Shown piece after piece: positions 18,794 to 27,373 of a DNA stretch of 64,000 bases (its first letter is position 1; the number at the start of each line of letters is the position of its first letter). The position numbers and the translations under genes were made by a program. The DNA lies in assembly GCA_036273675.1 (NCBI GenBank), contig DASUHD010000079.1:1-64000 (forward strand). The letters are read 5' to 3'. Source of the DNA: DAHUXT01 sp036273675. GTDB taxonomy: Bacteria; Chloroflexota; Ktedonobacteria; Ktedonobacterales; JADMIN01. The notes beneath the pieces were generated by a model. The model was not told the DNA's origin, searched no databases, and worked only from the letters and a program-made list of their open reading frames with translations.

Positions 18794-19849
18794 CTACAGC
18801 GCCTGCCCATTGGCGCATTTCACTACGCCCGCGAACCCGAAGCGGTTTTCAATATTGAGGAAGTGACGTAGGCCGCGCCCATAGATATCATCTCGTCGGG
18901 TGGCCCGTTCTGCCAATGCCGAAAGACCACGCGCTGTGAGTACACGATATGCTACCCACTCAGCGAATCCTTCGCGCACCAGAGCATCTTTTAGATGAAG
19001 CCCTTGCTCGGCCTGCCAGGCATGCGCCAACTCGTGCGCCAGCGTGCCGAGTAACAATCCGCGTGGCAGGCATGCCTCGGCGTAGATAGTGCTCGCGCCA
19101 TGCGCCTGCACGAAGTAGCCCAGTACGTGGTGGCTGGCGGCGGCTGGTTCTGACGAGCGATGTTCATAGCGCCGGCGAACCTCGCCCATCGTGCGTCGGC
19201 TGACGATTTCCAGGCGCGGCGTCTCGCGCAACTGCCCGCGAAGCACTCGCGCCACCTGGGCGACTGCATCGTGATAGAGTGTCAGCACATCGGCGACCTC
19301 CCGCACCATCTCGGAGAGGCAGAGGGCGCAACGATACTGCCCATCCGCAAGTGGCTGGGCGCCATCGGCGACCGGCGCGCGACAGAGATCGCATCGGGGG
19401 CGCCCCTGGACGCAGCGCGGACAAAACTTGCGCGGCGCGCCTAACGGGAGCAACTCCTCGAAGGTGTACCACGTCGAGGTGATGGGCAGCCTACATCCCG
19501 CGCAACGGGGCGCGTCGCGTGCGCAGGTCGCGCATAGCGGATCCGCCCCCTGGATGGCAGTTCGCGCGATAGGCACGCCGCATCGCGCACAGCGTAGGGC
19601 AGATGCGTCGCACGCCGCGCAGACAACAAGCGTAGCATTGTAGACGAGATAGCGGCTGTGAAGTCGCTTGCCGCAGAGATGGCAGAAATGTGCGGCGTGC
19701 TTGGCCGCGGATGACGAAGCCGTAGCACACCTCCTGTTCCATAGCCGACGATCACACAGCGTTTCAACCTGTCTGGCGTATATCAGGAGAACCCTAGGGC
19801 AGACGGATGTCTCCCCCAGCCAGAGCCGAGCGCGTGCGCGCCAGGTCAC
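18794..19849 (-). CDS. LIM-like zinc-ribbon protein with DA1-type metallopeptidase domain
   Basis: The N-terminal half carries four or five CxxC pairs in tandem (CHLCGKRL, CAACDASALRCARC, CATCARDAPRCAGC, CPRCVQGRPRCDLC, CALC), a LIM/treble-clef-like zinc array. The C-terminal half contains LGTLAHELAHAWQ, a zinc peptidase HExxH with a third ligand likely in EGFAEW, matching the DA1-like peptidase family. The start is a problem: the only in-frame canonical start is GTG 19849, inside the upstream cyclase gene by 56 bases. A perfect AGGAGG (19735-19730) sits six bases before an in-frame ACG codon at 19723, just before the first zinc motif. The true start is probably there, giving 309 residues. 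Function unknown; protein-processing role inferred. Confidence 0.8.
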   Translation of the reverse strand: MTWRARARLWLGETSVCPRVLLIYARQVETLCDRRLWNRRCATASSSAAKHAAHFCHLCGKRLHSRYLVYNATLVVCAACDASALRCARCGVPIARTAIQGADPLCATCARDAPRCAGCRLPITSTWYTFEELLPLGAPRKFCPRCVQGRPRCDLCRAPVADGAQPLADGQYRCALCLSEMVREVADVLTLYHDAVAQVARVLRGQLRETPRLEIVSRRTMGEVRRRYEHRSSEPAAASHHVLGYFVQAHGASTIYAEACLPRGLLLGTLAHELAHAWQAEQGLHLKDALVREGFAEWVAYRVLTARGLSALAERATRRDDIYGRGLRHFLNIENRFGFAGVVKCANGQAL

Positions 19850-22800
19850 GCACGGCGGAAAGCGAGCTAAATATCGCCTGCGCGCGCGTCAACTCATCAT
19901 GCGCCCGCTGGTCGTCGCCTGGTTCGCCCCGCCGACGATACAGACCAGCCAGCGCGTACCGCGTACGAGCTTCTTCCCAGGCCGTACCAAGGTCGGAGTA
20001 GCGAGTAAACGCGCTTTCCATGTCGGCCAGCGCATCATCCCACCTGCCCGCTGCCATCGCCACGATGCCTCGCGCGCGGATCGCCTGCGCTAGCGCCTTG
20101 CGCGCGCCAGACCGCCAGCCAAGCTCCAGCGCCTGCGGGCCATAGCGATCATACAACGCCAGATCGCCCTCGCGCGCCAGCAATTCCGCAAGCTCGGCCA
20201 GCAACATCGCCATACCGACGCGTCCCTCACGGTCTTCCAGCCCAGTGAGCAGCAGTTGGCGCGCCTCGCGCATTGCGCCCGCAGCCAGCGCGAGGCGGGC
20301 GCGCCCCACGGCAAGGTACTGCACATCACACGCTTGACTGCTCTCGGCTACCAGACGCGCAAGGCGATCCGAGCCGTCACGGTCCCCCGTGCGCGCGCGT
20401 ATGGTGGCCATTGCGAGTATTGCCGCAAGCTGCCGATGTGACAGCCGAGGCTGCGCAAGCGCAGAAACACGCAGCAGTTCCTCACCCACTTCGAGCGCAT
20501 CAGCCCAGTGATCCCACTCATAATACGCGAATGTCAGCGCTCGGAGCGCATGCGCCTGGAGCGCCTCGGTCTCGGCGGCGCGGGCAATGTCCAGTGCGGC
20601 GCGGGCGTGCGTCACAGCCTCGGCATATTCGCCAACAGCCTGATGCGCCTGGCTTACCTCAGTATGAATATCAACTAGCTCATTGGGATCGTCGATCTGC
20701 TGCGCCCACTGGAGGCGGCGAGTCATTGTTTCGAGGAATCCACGCAAGTCGGTAGTAATGGCAAGCAGGTTGCCTAACGCATCAAGCGCCTCCGACGCGC
20801 CACGCGGATCATCACCCAAGGCTTCCGTAATACGCACAGCCTCGCGCGCGCTTCGCAACGCCTCCATCAACTCGCGCTCGCCACGATGCTCCGCCGCGGA
20901 CATCCAGAAGAAGCTGGTCGCCGTCAGCAGCGCCGCATACTCCGCGGTGTCATGGCAGCCAGCGGCATCGGCCAGTTTGAGTCCGCGGTCGAGGTAGCTC
21001 TTCAATTCTTCATGGGTTGGCGCCTGCTGAAAATAGGGGGAGTACCGTGTCGGCAGCGCGACGAGTAACCGGTAGAGACGCATACCCTGGGTAAGCCAGT
21101 CGAGGTGCGCCTGTCCATTGCTTGCGGACTTCGATGCAGCATTCTCCCCCGACTCCCCTTGTGGCGCTTCGTAGCCTGCCCAAAGTTGCAGCGCCGTGCG
21201 ATAGTCTGCCCATGCCTCGTCGGCGCGAAGGGCAGCCCAGCGCGCATCCCCACGTTTGGTGAACAGCGCCTGTCGTAGCGGCGCATCATCCGCGCGACCC
21301 TCTTCTTCGATGAGGCGGATGGTGTCGGTATAATATCCGTCAGCCTTACCGGAGGCGTGTCGCGCCGCAGCCTGGTCGCCCGCCATCATCAGGTAGTGGA
21401 CCACCTTCGCCAGCACTGCCTGGCGTCGCGGGGCATTGCGTGTGCGCGAAAGATTCGCCTGGATGTAATACTGGCGATAGTGCTGCGCCAGCAATTCGGC
21501 GAACTCCTCTTCGCGCCCTTGCGCCAGGGTCTCCAGCCAGGCAGCCACGCGCTCATGCTCGTGCGCCCGCCGGGTCCGCGCAATTGCGCCATAGACGACC
21601 TCACGAGTCAGCGCATGATTGAAGCTGTAGATTGGCTCATTGGGAGGCGCGACACTCGTTGCACTGTGGTCGGCGAAGATCAACAGTTCCTTCTCGATCA
21701 GCGATTGCAGCGTGACATCCAGCCGCGCGCGCTCCAGATGCGGCGCCAGCGCAACTAACGCGCTTGGCCAGAAGTAGCGCCCAATGACCGCTGCATGTTG
21801 CAGGACATCAAGCTCTTCAGCCGCGAGCAGATCGAGACGCGCGTTTAAGACACCCTGAACGGTATCTGGAATCCCAGGGTCGTAGACCTCGCTCTGCCCC
21901 GCCCATTCCGGGGCCACCTGCCAGCCAGCGTCCGGCGCGTTGGCGCGAACCAGAATGCCAAGATCAACAAACATCCGCACGATCTCTTCAATATAAAATG
22001 GGTTTCCCTCGGCCTTCTGCACGATACCCTGTCGCAGGCTCTGAGGCACCGTCCCGCCGGGAAGCAGCTCGCGCATCAACTGCTGGGTCGCAACGGGCGA
22101 GAGCGCATCTAAGCCAATGGTGACGTAGTTGCGCTTGCCACCTCCCCACTCGGGACGTTTGTCGAGCAACTCAGGCCGAGCGGTACAGAGCAGCATAAGC
22201 GGCACATCCATCGCGCGCTCGGCGACGAATTCGATCAAGTCGAGCAGCGCGTCATCGGCCCAATGTATATCTTCAATGAGGAGTATCAACCCCGTCGGCT
22301 GGGCAAGCGCCTCGAAAAATGTCTTCCATGCGCGCAGAAGCCCCTCCTGCTTCTGCTGCACATCGGCGGGCAGCAACGAATTGTGCCGCGACCTGGATTC
22401 GATGCCGATGGTATAGCCGAGGTAGGCTGCGATCAGCGCAGGATCATCGCCGCGTCCAGCGCGTGACAGCGTTCTCGTAACACACTGCACCAGACGCGCG
22501 CGTGCGGCCTCTGGCGACTCCAACGCCTGGATACCGCAATATGCTCGCAGCATGTCGGCCAGTGGCCAGTACGTGATCCCCTCGCCATACGGCGGGCAGC
22601 GGCCTTCAAGAATCACCGGCTGGTTGGAAGTCTGCGTTACGCGGGAGCGGGAGCGGGGGCGTACTCTACGCGTCGTACGGCGTTTTCCACTCGTCGCTAG
22701 CGCTGGGTCCGAGGTGGCGGTTGCCACGCTGGGTTGGCGCAGGAACTCGCGGGCCAGCCGAGTCTTGCCGATGCCCGGCAGCCCGAAGATGGTGACGAGG

Positions 22801-23747
22801 TGGGGGGAGTTTTCGTGCAACACGCGGGAACTGACCGCATGCATCAACTCCATTTCGACGTCGCGGCCAACCATCGGCGCCTTGAGACCCGCGACGCCAC
22901 GCGGGCGTGGGGTGGGTACGGCGCTCTGGTCTGTCATCGCCAGCGCCTCCCATATCTTGACAGGCCGCGCACGGTTACGGACGTTCGCGGGAGGCAGATC
23001 ACGATATTGCACCGCTCCCTGGGTGGCGCGCCAGGTGCGCGAGCCAACCAGAATCGTACCAGGAGTGGCCAGTTGCTGGAGCCGTGCCGCAACATTGACC
23101 GCATCGCCCGTCACCAGGAAATCGCGCCCCTCCGTCGCGGCGCCAGCGGCGGCGACATCGCCCGTATTGATGCCAATACGCATCTGTAGCTCGGCCGCGG
23201 CGGGATCGGCGGAGTGACGTTCTTCGTTGAATTGGCGGAGCGCCGTCTGCATATCCAGCGCGGCGCGCACGGCTCGTACCGGATCGTCCTCATGAGCGAC
23301 TGGCAGGCCAAAGACCGCCATCACCGCATCACCGATGTACTTTTCGACGGTACCGCCGTGCCGATGGATCTCGCGCGCCATGATGCCGAAAAATTCCGCG
23401 AGCAAGGCGCGGGCATCTTCGGGGTCAAGGTCTTCCGCCAGAGCTGTAGAGCTGGCAAGATCGGCAAAGAGAATGGTGACGACGCGCCGCTGCTCGGTAG
23501 CCTCTTCCACGGGGGTTGCTGCGTTCGGCGGCAGAACTCCGTTCGTGTAATTTCCGTGTAGTTCGGCGGGGCGGTCATCCACAGGAGATGGCGCGCCATC
23601 AAGCGGCGAGCCGCACTGATTGCAGAAGCGCGCGTTTGGCGGGTTGACAGCGCCGCAGACGGAGCATATCCGTGGCATCGGCTGACCACAGGAAATGCAG
23701 TAACGCGCATTTACTGGGTTCACCGTCGAACAGTTCGGGCAAATCAT
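19794..23747 (-). CDS. Class III adenylate/guanylate cyclase fused to AAA ATPase and TPR regulator
   Basis: A 1317-residue signalling protein. Order: two zinc ribbons (CPNCSTVNPVNARYCISCG and CSVCGAVNPPNARFCNQCG); a class III cyclase domain (about 75-260) with TILFADLASST holding the first metal Asp, KYIGDAVMAVFG and GINTGDV; a STAND-like AAA domain with Walker A GLPGIGKTRL and Walker B LILLIEDIHWAD; and about 600 residues of TPR helices. Related proteins are large regulators whose nucleotide product is often not known, and substrate-defining residues cannot be assigned safely here. GGGAG five bases before ATG 23747 supports this start over GTG 23753. Residues 340-370 carry an Arg/Thr-rich insertion in the AAA domain. 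The metallopeptidase gene follows directly and may be co-expressed. Confidence 0.92.
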   Translation of the reverse strand: MICPNCSTVNPVNARYCISCGQPMPRICSVCGAVNPPNARFCNQCGSPLDGAPSPVDDRPAELHGNYTNGVLPPNAATPVEEATEQRRVVTILFADLASSTALAEDLDPEDARALLAEFFGIMAREIHRHGGTVEKYIGDAVMAVFGLPVAHEDDPVRAVRAALDMQTALRQFNEERHSADPAAAELQMRIGINTGDVAAAGAATEGRDFLVTGDAVNVAARLQQLATPGTILVGSRTWRATQGAVQYRDLPPANVRNRARPVKIWEALAMTDQSAVPTPRPRGVAGLKAPMVGRDVEMELMHAVSSRVLHENSPHLVTIFGLPGIGKTRLAREFLRQPSVATATSDPALATSGKRRTTRRVRPRSRSRVTQTSNQPVILEGRCPPYGEGITYWPLADMLRAYCGIQALESPEAARARLVQCVTRTLSRAGRGDDPALIAAYLGYTIGIESRSRHNSLLPADVQQKQEGLLRAWKTFFEALAQPTGLILLIEDIHWADDALLDLIEFVAERAMDVPLMLLCTARPELLDKRPEWGGGKRNYVTIGLDALSPVATQQLMRELLPGGTVPQSLRQGIVQKAEGNPFYIEEIVRMFVDLGILVRANAPDAGWQVAPEWAGQSEVYDPGIPDTVQGVLNARLDLLAAEELDVLQHAAVIGRYFWPSALVALAPHLERARLDVTLQSLIEKELLIFADHSATSVAPPNEPIYSFNHALTREVVYGAIARTRRAHEHERVAAWLETLAQGREEEFAELLAQHYRQYYIQANLSRTRNAPRRQAVLAKVVHYLMMAGDQAAARHASGKADGYYTDTIRLIEEEGRADDAPLRQALFTKRGDARWAALRADEAWADYRTALQLWAGYEAPQGESGENAASKSASNGQAHLDWLTQGMRLYRLLVALPTRYSPYFQQAPTHEELKSYLDRGLKLADAAGCHDTAEYAALLTATSFFWMSAAEHRGERELMEALRSAREAVRITEALGDDPRGASEALDALGNLLAITTDLRGFLETMTRRLQWAQQIDDPNELVDIHTEVSQAHQAVGEYAEAVTHARAALDIARAAETEALQAHALRALTFAYYEWDHWADALEVGEELLRVSALAQPRLSHRQLAAILAMATIRARTGDRDGSDRLARLVAESSQACDVQYLAVGRARLALAAGAMREARQLLLTGLEDREGRVGMAMLLAELAELLAREGDLALYDRYGPQALELGWRSGARKALAQAIRARGIVAMAAGRWDDALADMESAFTRYSDLGTAWEEARTRYALAGLYRRRGEPGDDQRAHDELTRAQAIFSSLSAVRDLARTRSALAGGDIRLP

Positions 23748-23933
23748 GGACACTCCCGCGGGCCACCTTCACGCAGACACACATCCGTATTGTATCGCGC
23801 GCGCGCCCTTCTGGATAGCCTGAATTGCATGCCGCGCGGAGGATAATCGGTGCGGACGAAGATACGGACAGTGGCATGCCGGAAAGCGCAGGTCACCACG
23901 CCTCCCAGCGTACGGTAGCAGCCAGCGGTCAGC

Positions 23934-24797
23934 TTATTGCACGAAATCGACTGGCACATCGTGCGAGATGATACCGCGCTCGACAGCCTCCGTCAGAAAG
24001 AGGCGGATGCTCTGCCGACCGCGATCACCCATATCAACTGTCCAGTCATTGACATACATCCCCACGAATTGATCGGCTGTATCGGCAGGCAAACCACGGG
24101 CGAATCGCATGGCATAGTTCAGCCCCTCCGCACGATGCTCCAAGCCATAGACGATGCTCGCCTTGAGAATGCGCGACAGTTGCGCCATGCGCACCGGGCC
24201 AAGATCGCGCCGGACGGCATTGACGCCGAGAGGCAGTGGCAGTCCGCCAGTGCGCTCATGCCACCATTTACCCAGGTCCACAACCGCATGTAGACCAAGC
24301 GCGCCATGGGTCAGCTGGCCCTCGTGAATCAACAGCCCAGCCTCGGCCTTGCCAGAGCTGACCGCCTCCATGATCTCGTCGAAAGGCATGATGTCATACT
24401 CGAAGTCGCCGAGGTAGAGGCGCAGCGCCAGATATGCGCTGGTCATCGTGCCAGGGATCGCAATGCGCCGACCAGCCAGCCACTCTGGGCCAACTTCCTC
24501 GCGAGTGACGACCATTGGGCCATAGTTGTCGCCCATGCTGGCGCCATGCGTCAGGATGGCGTACTTGTCGGCGACATAGGCATACGCATGGACGGAGATG
24601 GCAGTGATTTCCAGCCGCCCTTCGAGCGCCCACTGGTTCAATGTCTCGATATCACGCAGGATATGCTCGAACCGCAAACCCTCCGTATCGACATGGCCTT
24701 CCGCCAGGCCGTAGAACATAAACGCATCATCAGAGTCAGGGCTGTGGCCCAGACGAATCGGTGTGCTCTCGGTTGCGCCGTTGGCAGACGAACTCAT
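23934..24797 (-). CDS. 1,4-dihydroxy-6-naphthoate synthase (futalosine pathway)
   Basis: A 287-residue enzyme converting cyclic dehypoxanthinyl futalosine into dihydroxynaphthoate for menaquinone synthesis by the futalosine route. Characteristic stretches are LGHSPDSDDAFMFYGL, DIETLNQWALEGRLEITAIS, HGASMGDNYGPMVV, and GLLIHEGQLTHGALGLH, all typical of MqnD and separating it from the related MqnA. An AAGGGAC SD precedes ATG 24797. No other mqn gene lies in the window, so the pathway genes are scattered. Implies menaquinone-based respiration without the classical MenF-MenB route. Confidence 0.92.
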   Translation of the reverse strand: MSSSANGATESTPIRLGHSPDSDDAFMFYGLAEGHVDTEGLRFEHILRDIETLNQWALEGRLEITAISVHAYAYVADKYAILTHGASMGDNYGPMVVTREEVGPEWLAGRRIAIPGTMTSAYLALRLYLGDFEYDIMPFDEIMEAVSSGKAEAGLLIHEGQLTHGALGLHAVVDLGKWWHERTGGLPLPLGVNAVRRDLGPVRMAQLSRILKASIVYGLEHRAEGLNYAMRFARGLPADTADQFVGMYVNDWTVDMGDRGRQSIRLFLTEAVERGIISHDVPVDFVQ

Positions 24798-24952
24798 ACG
24801 TGTCCCTTTTCAGCAGACTAACGTGCGAAGAACCCCTTGGGAGACGACCTCAACGAGACGATTTCCGCACATCCTAGATTGTAGCGCATCAGAAAGCGAG
24901 GATTCCGCTGCGTGCTTCCCAGTACGATAGTCACTGCTGAGCATGATACCAG

Positions 24953-24980
24953 TTGACAACCGGAGAGCGAGTGCTAGAGT
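24953..24980 (+). promoter_or_regulatory. Promoter before the LysM/M23 gene
   Basis: TTGACA (24953-24958) and TAGAGT (24975-24980) are separated by 16 bases. Predicted start of transcription is near 24987, about 80 bases before the GTG start at 25066. Confidence 0.45.
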
Positions 24981-25065
24981 GGTAAGAGTGGAGTAAGTAC
25001 TTTGGCGTAGGCTGGCTTGGTGGGCGGATGGCGAGTGGTATTCGACGCTGTGGAAGGGGTGGCAC

Positions 25066-26190
25066 GTGGCCAGAGGTCGTGGAGGGTTCCCAGAGGACGA
25101 CGGCTACTACGAGGGTGACTATCGCAACAGTGGCGGAGAGCAACGCGGGCGAAACCCACGTCGCACAATCCCCCTTTCGCATATGTATGAAGACGACGAA
25201 TACGAGCATGGCGGCATGCTGGTCCCATACGACGAGACTGGCGACCGTTTGCCCGCGGTCGTGCAGGACGAGACTGGCCCGGTCATCATCGCTGGCGATG
25301 GCGTCTCGATGGGCAATCCCTTCATCAAGCGGCGCGAACGTCCGCTGACGATGCGGCTGACCATCGTCGGCCTGATAACCTGCATTCTCGTCACAGGCTT
25401 GTTTGCCATTACCCCGCTTGGGGCCAACGCCAGCAACTCGATGTCATCCTTCCAGGCAATATCTGGGGCGATTGTTTTGAATAAGGATCCCGCCTTCTTC
25501 TGGTATACAGCTGTCTGGGGCGACACCCCGGAATCCATCGCGCAAAAGTTTAGCGTGCAGGTCGGTGGAATTTATGAATTGAATAACTTGCTGGCGGGGC
25601 AAGAGATCAGTGTTGGCATCGCGTACAAGATTCCGCGCGATACCACCTACGGCAAAGATTATCGCCCACTTTCCTTTGTTCCTAGCGCCGGAGACGGCAC
25701 GACAACTTTCGGCAATAGCCCGTGGACGTCGATTGCGGGCGAGCCAGCGGCAGACTCGGAGGTCATTTGCGCCCCGAATGGCAATGGCAATCCGGCAGGC
25801 TACCAGCTTCACTCTCCGAATTGGGGCGCTTACTGGGTGCGCGGCTTCACGTGGTATCACAACGGCGTGGATCTCGCGGCGAATGAGGGGAATCCTATCC
25901 ACGCGGCGCAATCGGGTCAGGTGATCTGGGCTGGGTGGGATGTCGGCGGTCTGGGCTGGTCGGTGAAGATCAATCACTGTAACCACGTCTCGACGGTCTA
26001 TGGCCACATGGATAAGCTGGAGGTCACCGTAGGGCAGATCGTGCTCGTAGGTGATGTGGTTGGGCTTGAAGGCTCAACGGGCTGGTCGACGGGACCGCAC
26101 CTGCACTTCATGGTCGAATGGAACAATGAGCCGGTTGACCCCATGCCCTACTACAACTACAACGAGTACACGATCACCCACAACAGTTGA
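25066..26190 (+). CDS. Membrane-anchored LysM/M23 peptidoglycan endopeptidase
   Basis: A 374-residue envelope enzyme. The first 90 residues are charged, Gly/Tyr/Asp-rich and probably cytoplasmic. A membrane helix spans about 95-118. A LysM-like segment (about 144-190, TAVWGDTPESIAQKFSVQVG to YKIP) should bind glycan, and the M23 domain follows with its zinc ligands H265 and D269 in HNGVDLA, H314 in YGHM, and HLH at 345-347. All catalytic ligands are present, so it is likely active in cutting peptide cross-links, although many M23 proteins act as regulators. GTG 25066 follows GGAAGGGG at a good distance. The gene ends near a strong bidirectional hairpin. Confidence 0.92.
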   Translation: MARGRGGFPEDDGYYEGDYRNSGGEQRGRNPRRTIPLSHMYEDDEYEHGGMLVPYDETGDRLPAVVQDETGPVIIAGDGVSMGNPFIKRRERPLTMRLTIVGLITCILVTGLFAITPLGANASNSMSSFQAISGAIVLNKDPAFFWYTAVWGDTPESIAQKFSVQVGGIYELNNLLAGQEISVGIAYKIPRDTTYGKDYRPLSFVPSAGDGTTTFGNSPWTSIAGEPAADSEVICAPNGNGNPAGYQLHSPNWGAYWVRGFTWYHNGVDLAANEGNPIHAAQSGQVIWAGWDVGGLGWSVKINHCNHVSTVYGHMDKLEVTVGQIVLVGDVVGLEGSTGWSTGPHLHFMVEWNNEPVDPMPYYNYNEYTITHNS

Positions 26191-26231
26191 TTGGCATGCC
26201 GCAGCGTTATCCATAGCGAGAACCATAGAGA

Positions 26232-26260
26232 ACGAGGGCGGAGATTCTATCCGCCCTCGT
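26232..26260. terminator. Bidirectional hairpin terminator
   Basis: An 11-bp perfect stem ACGAGGGCGGA/TCCGCCCTCGT with a seven-base loop lies between two convergent genes (M23 peptidase and HTH protein). Flanking T-runs are weak on both strands. Confidence 0.65.
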
Positions 26261-26283
26261 GTGCTACCTGTCACCCAACCTCG

Positions 26284-26805
26284 CTAGTTGCCGGACGGCG
26301 CATCCGTGGGATGCGGCTGTGCAGCGTTCTCTTGCGCGCTCTTGCCCTGACTCCGCCAGCGTTGCGCCGCCTCATCCATGAGCGCGACCAGCCGCTCCAG
26401 TCGCTCGATGACGCTAGTGACGTTCGACCGCTGCTTCTCATAGGCGGCGGGATGCAACTCGCGCACGTAGGCTTGCAAGTCATCGTCGGTCAGGTCATAC
26501 CACTTCAGATCGGCCTGAAGTCGCAAATGCACCTTGTATCCCGGATCATGCTGGCGGCGCTGATTCGTCGGATTGAGCAGGTCAACGCCCTGGAGTGAGG
26601 GTGCTTCGGCCGGGGCCGGATGTAGTTCTTCGGCGAGCTTTTCGAGGTCACCGACGCGAAAGAAGTTGCCCTTGCCCACCCCAGGGTAGGCGCGTAGCCG
26701 TTTGCTGGCGACCAGTTCGAGCAGCGTCTCGCGGTCAACATTCAGGCGGCGGACCGCCTCGCCCTCATCCACAAACGAAAATCGTGATGGTTTAGCCGGT
26801 TGCAT
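26284..26805 (-). CDS. HTH (excisionase/MerR-like) DNA-binding protein
   Basis: A 173-residue protein. Residues 8-60 resemble the helix-turn-helix-17/MerR-like fold: FVDEGEAVRRLNVDRETLLE, then LVASKRLRAYPGVGKGNFFR followed by VGDLEKLAEEL. The remainder (YKVHLRLQADLKWYDLTDDD and a long helix SVIERLERLVALMDEAAQRW) may mediate dimers or partner contact and is not recognised. GAGGA lies about five bases before ATG 26805. Its start overlaps the end of rsmD by 14 bases, so it is probably the last gene of the three-gene run 28806-26284. Regulatory targets are unknown. Confidence 0.7.
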   Translation of the reverse strand: MQPAKPSRFSFVDEGEAVRRLNVDRETLLELVASKRLRAYPGVGKGNFFRVGDLEKLAEELHPAPAEAPSLQGVDLLNPTNQRRQHDPGYKVHLRLQADLKWYDLTDDDLQAYVRELHPAAYEKQRSNVTSVIERLERLVALMDEAAQRWRSQGKSAQENAAQPHPTDAPSGN

Positions 26806-27373
26806 GGGATTCCTCATCGTGCGTGTAAAACAGCAGCAACGTGCTGCCATAGCGCCGCTCATCATAGCGACGCAGCCGCTTGAGCGTAAGCGCGTCCAAC
26901 TCGGCGCGCTCCTGTGGGTGGATTTGTACGATCACCAGGCCATCTGGCTCTGTCAGAGGCGTGGTGTCAAGCAGGGTGAGCGCCTGCGTCGCCATGTTCA
27001 CGTATTGCGGTGGCGCGACATAGACCAAATCGAACCGTCTGCCAGTGGCCGCCGCCTGCTGTAAGTAGGCAAAGGCATCAGTGCGCAACACCTCGGCGCG
27101 ATCGCTGAGATTGGTGAGCGCAAGATTCTCGCGCACCAGCCGCCAGGCCTCCGGGCTGCGCTCGATAAATGTCGCCGATTCCGCGCCCCGGCTCAACGCT
27201 TCGATGCCCACGGCTCCCGTTCCAGCAAACAGATCGAGGACGCGCATGTCCATAATCTCTGGCGCGAGAATGTCGAAGAGCGCCGTCTTGACGCGGTCCA
27301 TGATGGGACGGGTCTCGCTGGACTTCGGCGATTTCAGCTTCCGCCCGCGAGCGCTGCCGGAAATGACGCGCAT
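26792..27373 (-). CDS. 16S rRNA (guanine-966-N2)-methyltransferase RsmD
   Basis: A 193-residue SAM-dependent enzyme that methylates G966 of 16S rRNA in the 30S subunit. MRVISGSARGRKLKSP and RPIMDRVKTALFDIL are the family N-terminus, and VLDLFAGTGAVGIEALSRGA (44-63) binds SAM. The catalytic motif IV, normally DPPY, reads VAPPQY: the Asp is replaced by Ala with a Gln inserted before the aromatic residue. Length is typical (about 190). The ATG shares one base with the stop of the upstream gene (TAATG), indicating translational coupling. Confidence 0.88.
   Translation of the reverse strand: MRVISGSARGRKLKSPKSSETRPIMDRVKTALFDILAPEIMDMRVLDLFAGTGAVGIEALSRGAESATFIERSPEAWRLVRENLALTNLSDRAEVLRTDAFAYLQQAAATGRRFDLVYVAPPQYVNMATQALTLLDTTPLTEPDGLVIVQIHPQERAELDALTLKRLRRYDERRYGSTLLLFYTHDEESHATG

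Noticed and set aside
19491..19742. Frame-shifted ATG ORF in front of the zinc-ribbon peptidase
   Set aside because: It is in another frame; its residues past the first dozen codons do not continue the zinc array. A frameshift could join them, but the ACG start explanation needs no change.
24953..25066. Riboswitch upstream of the LysM/M23 gene
   Set aside because: The leader is only about 80 bases and shows no conserved core of the ydaO type or any other class I know.
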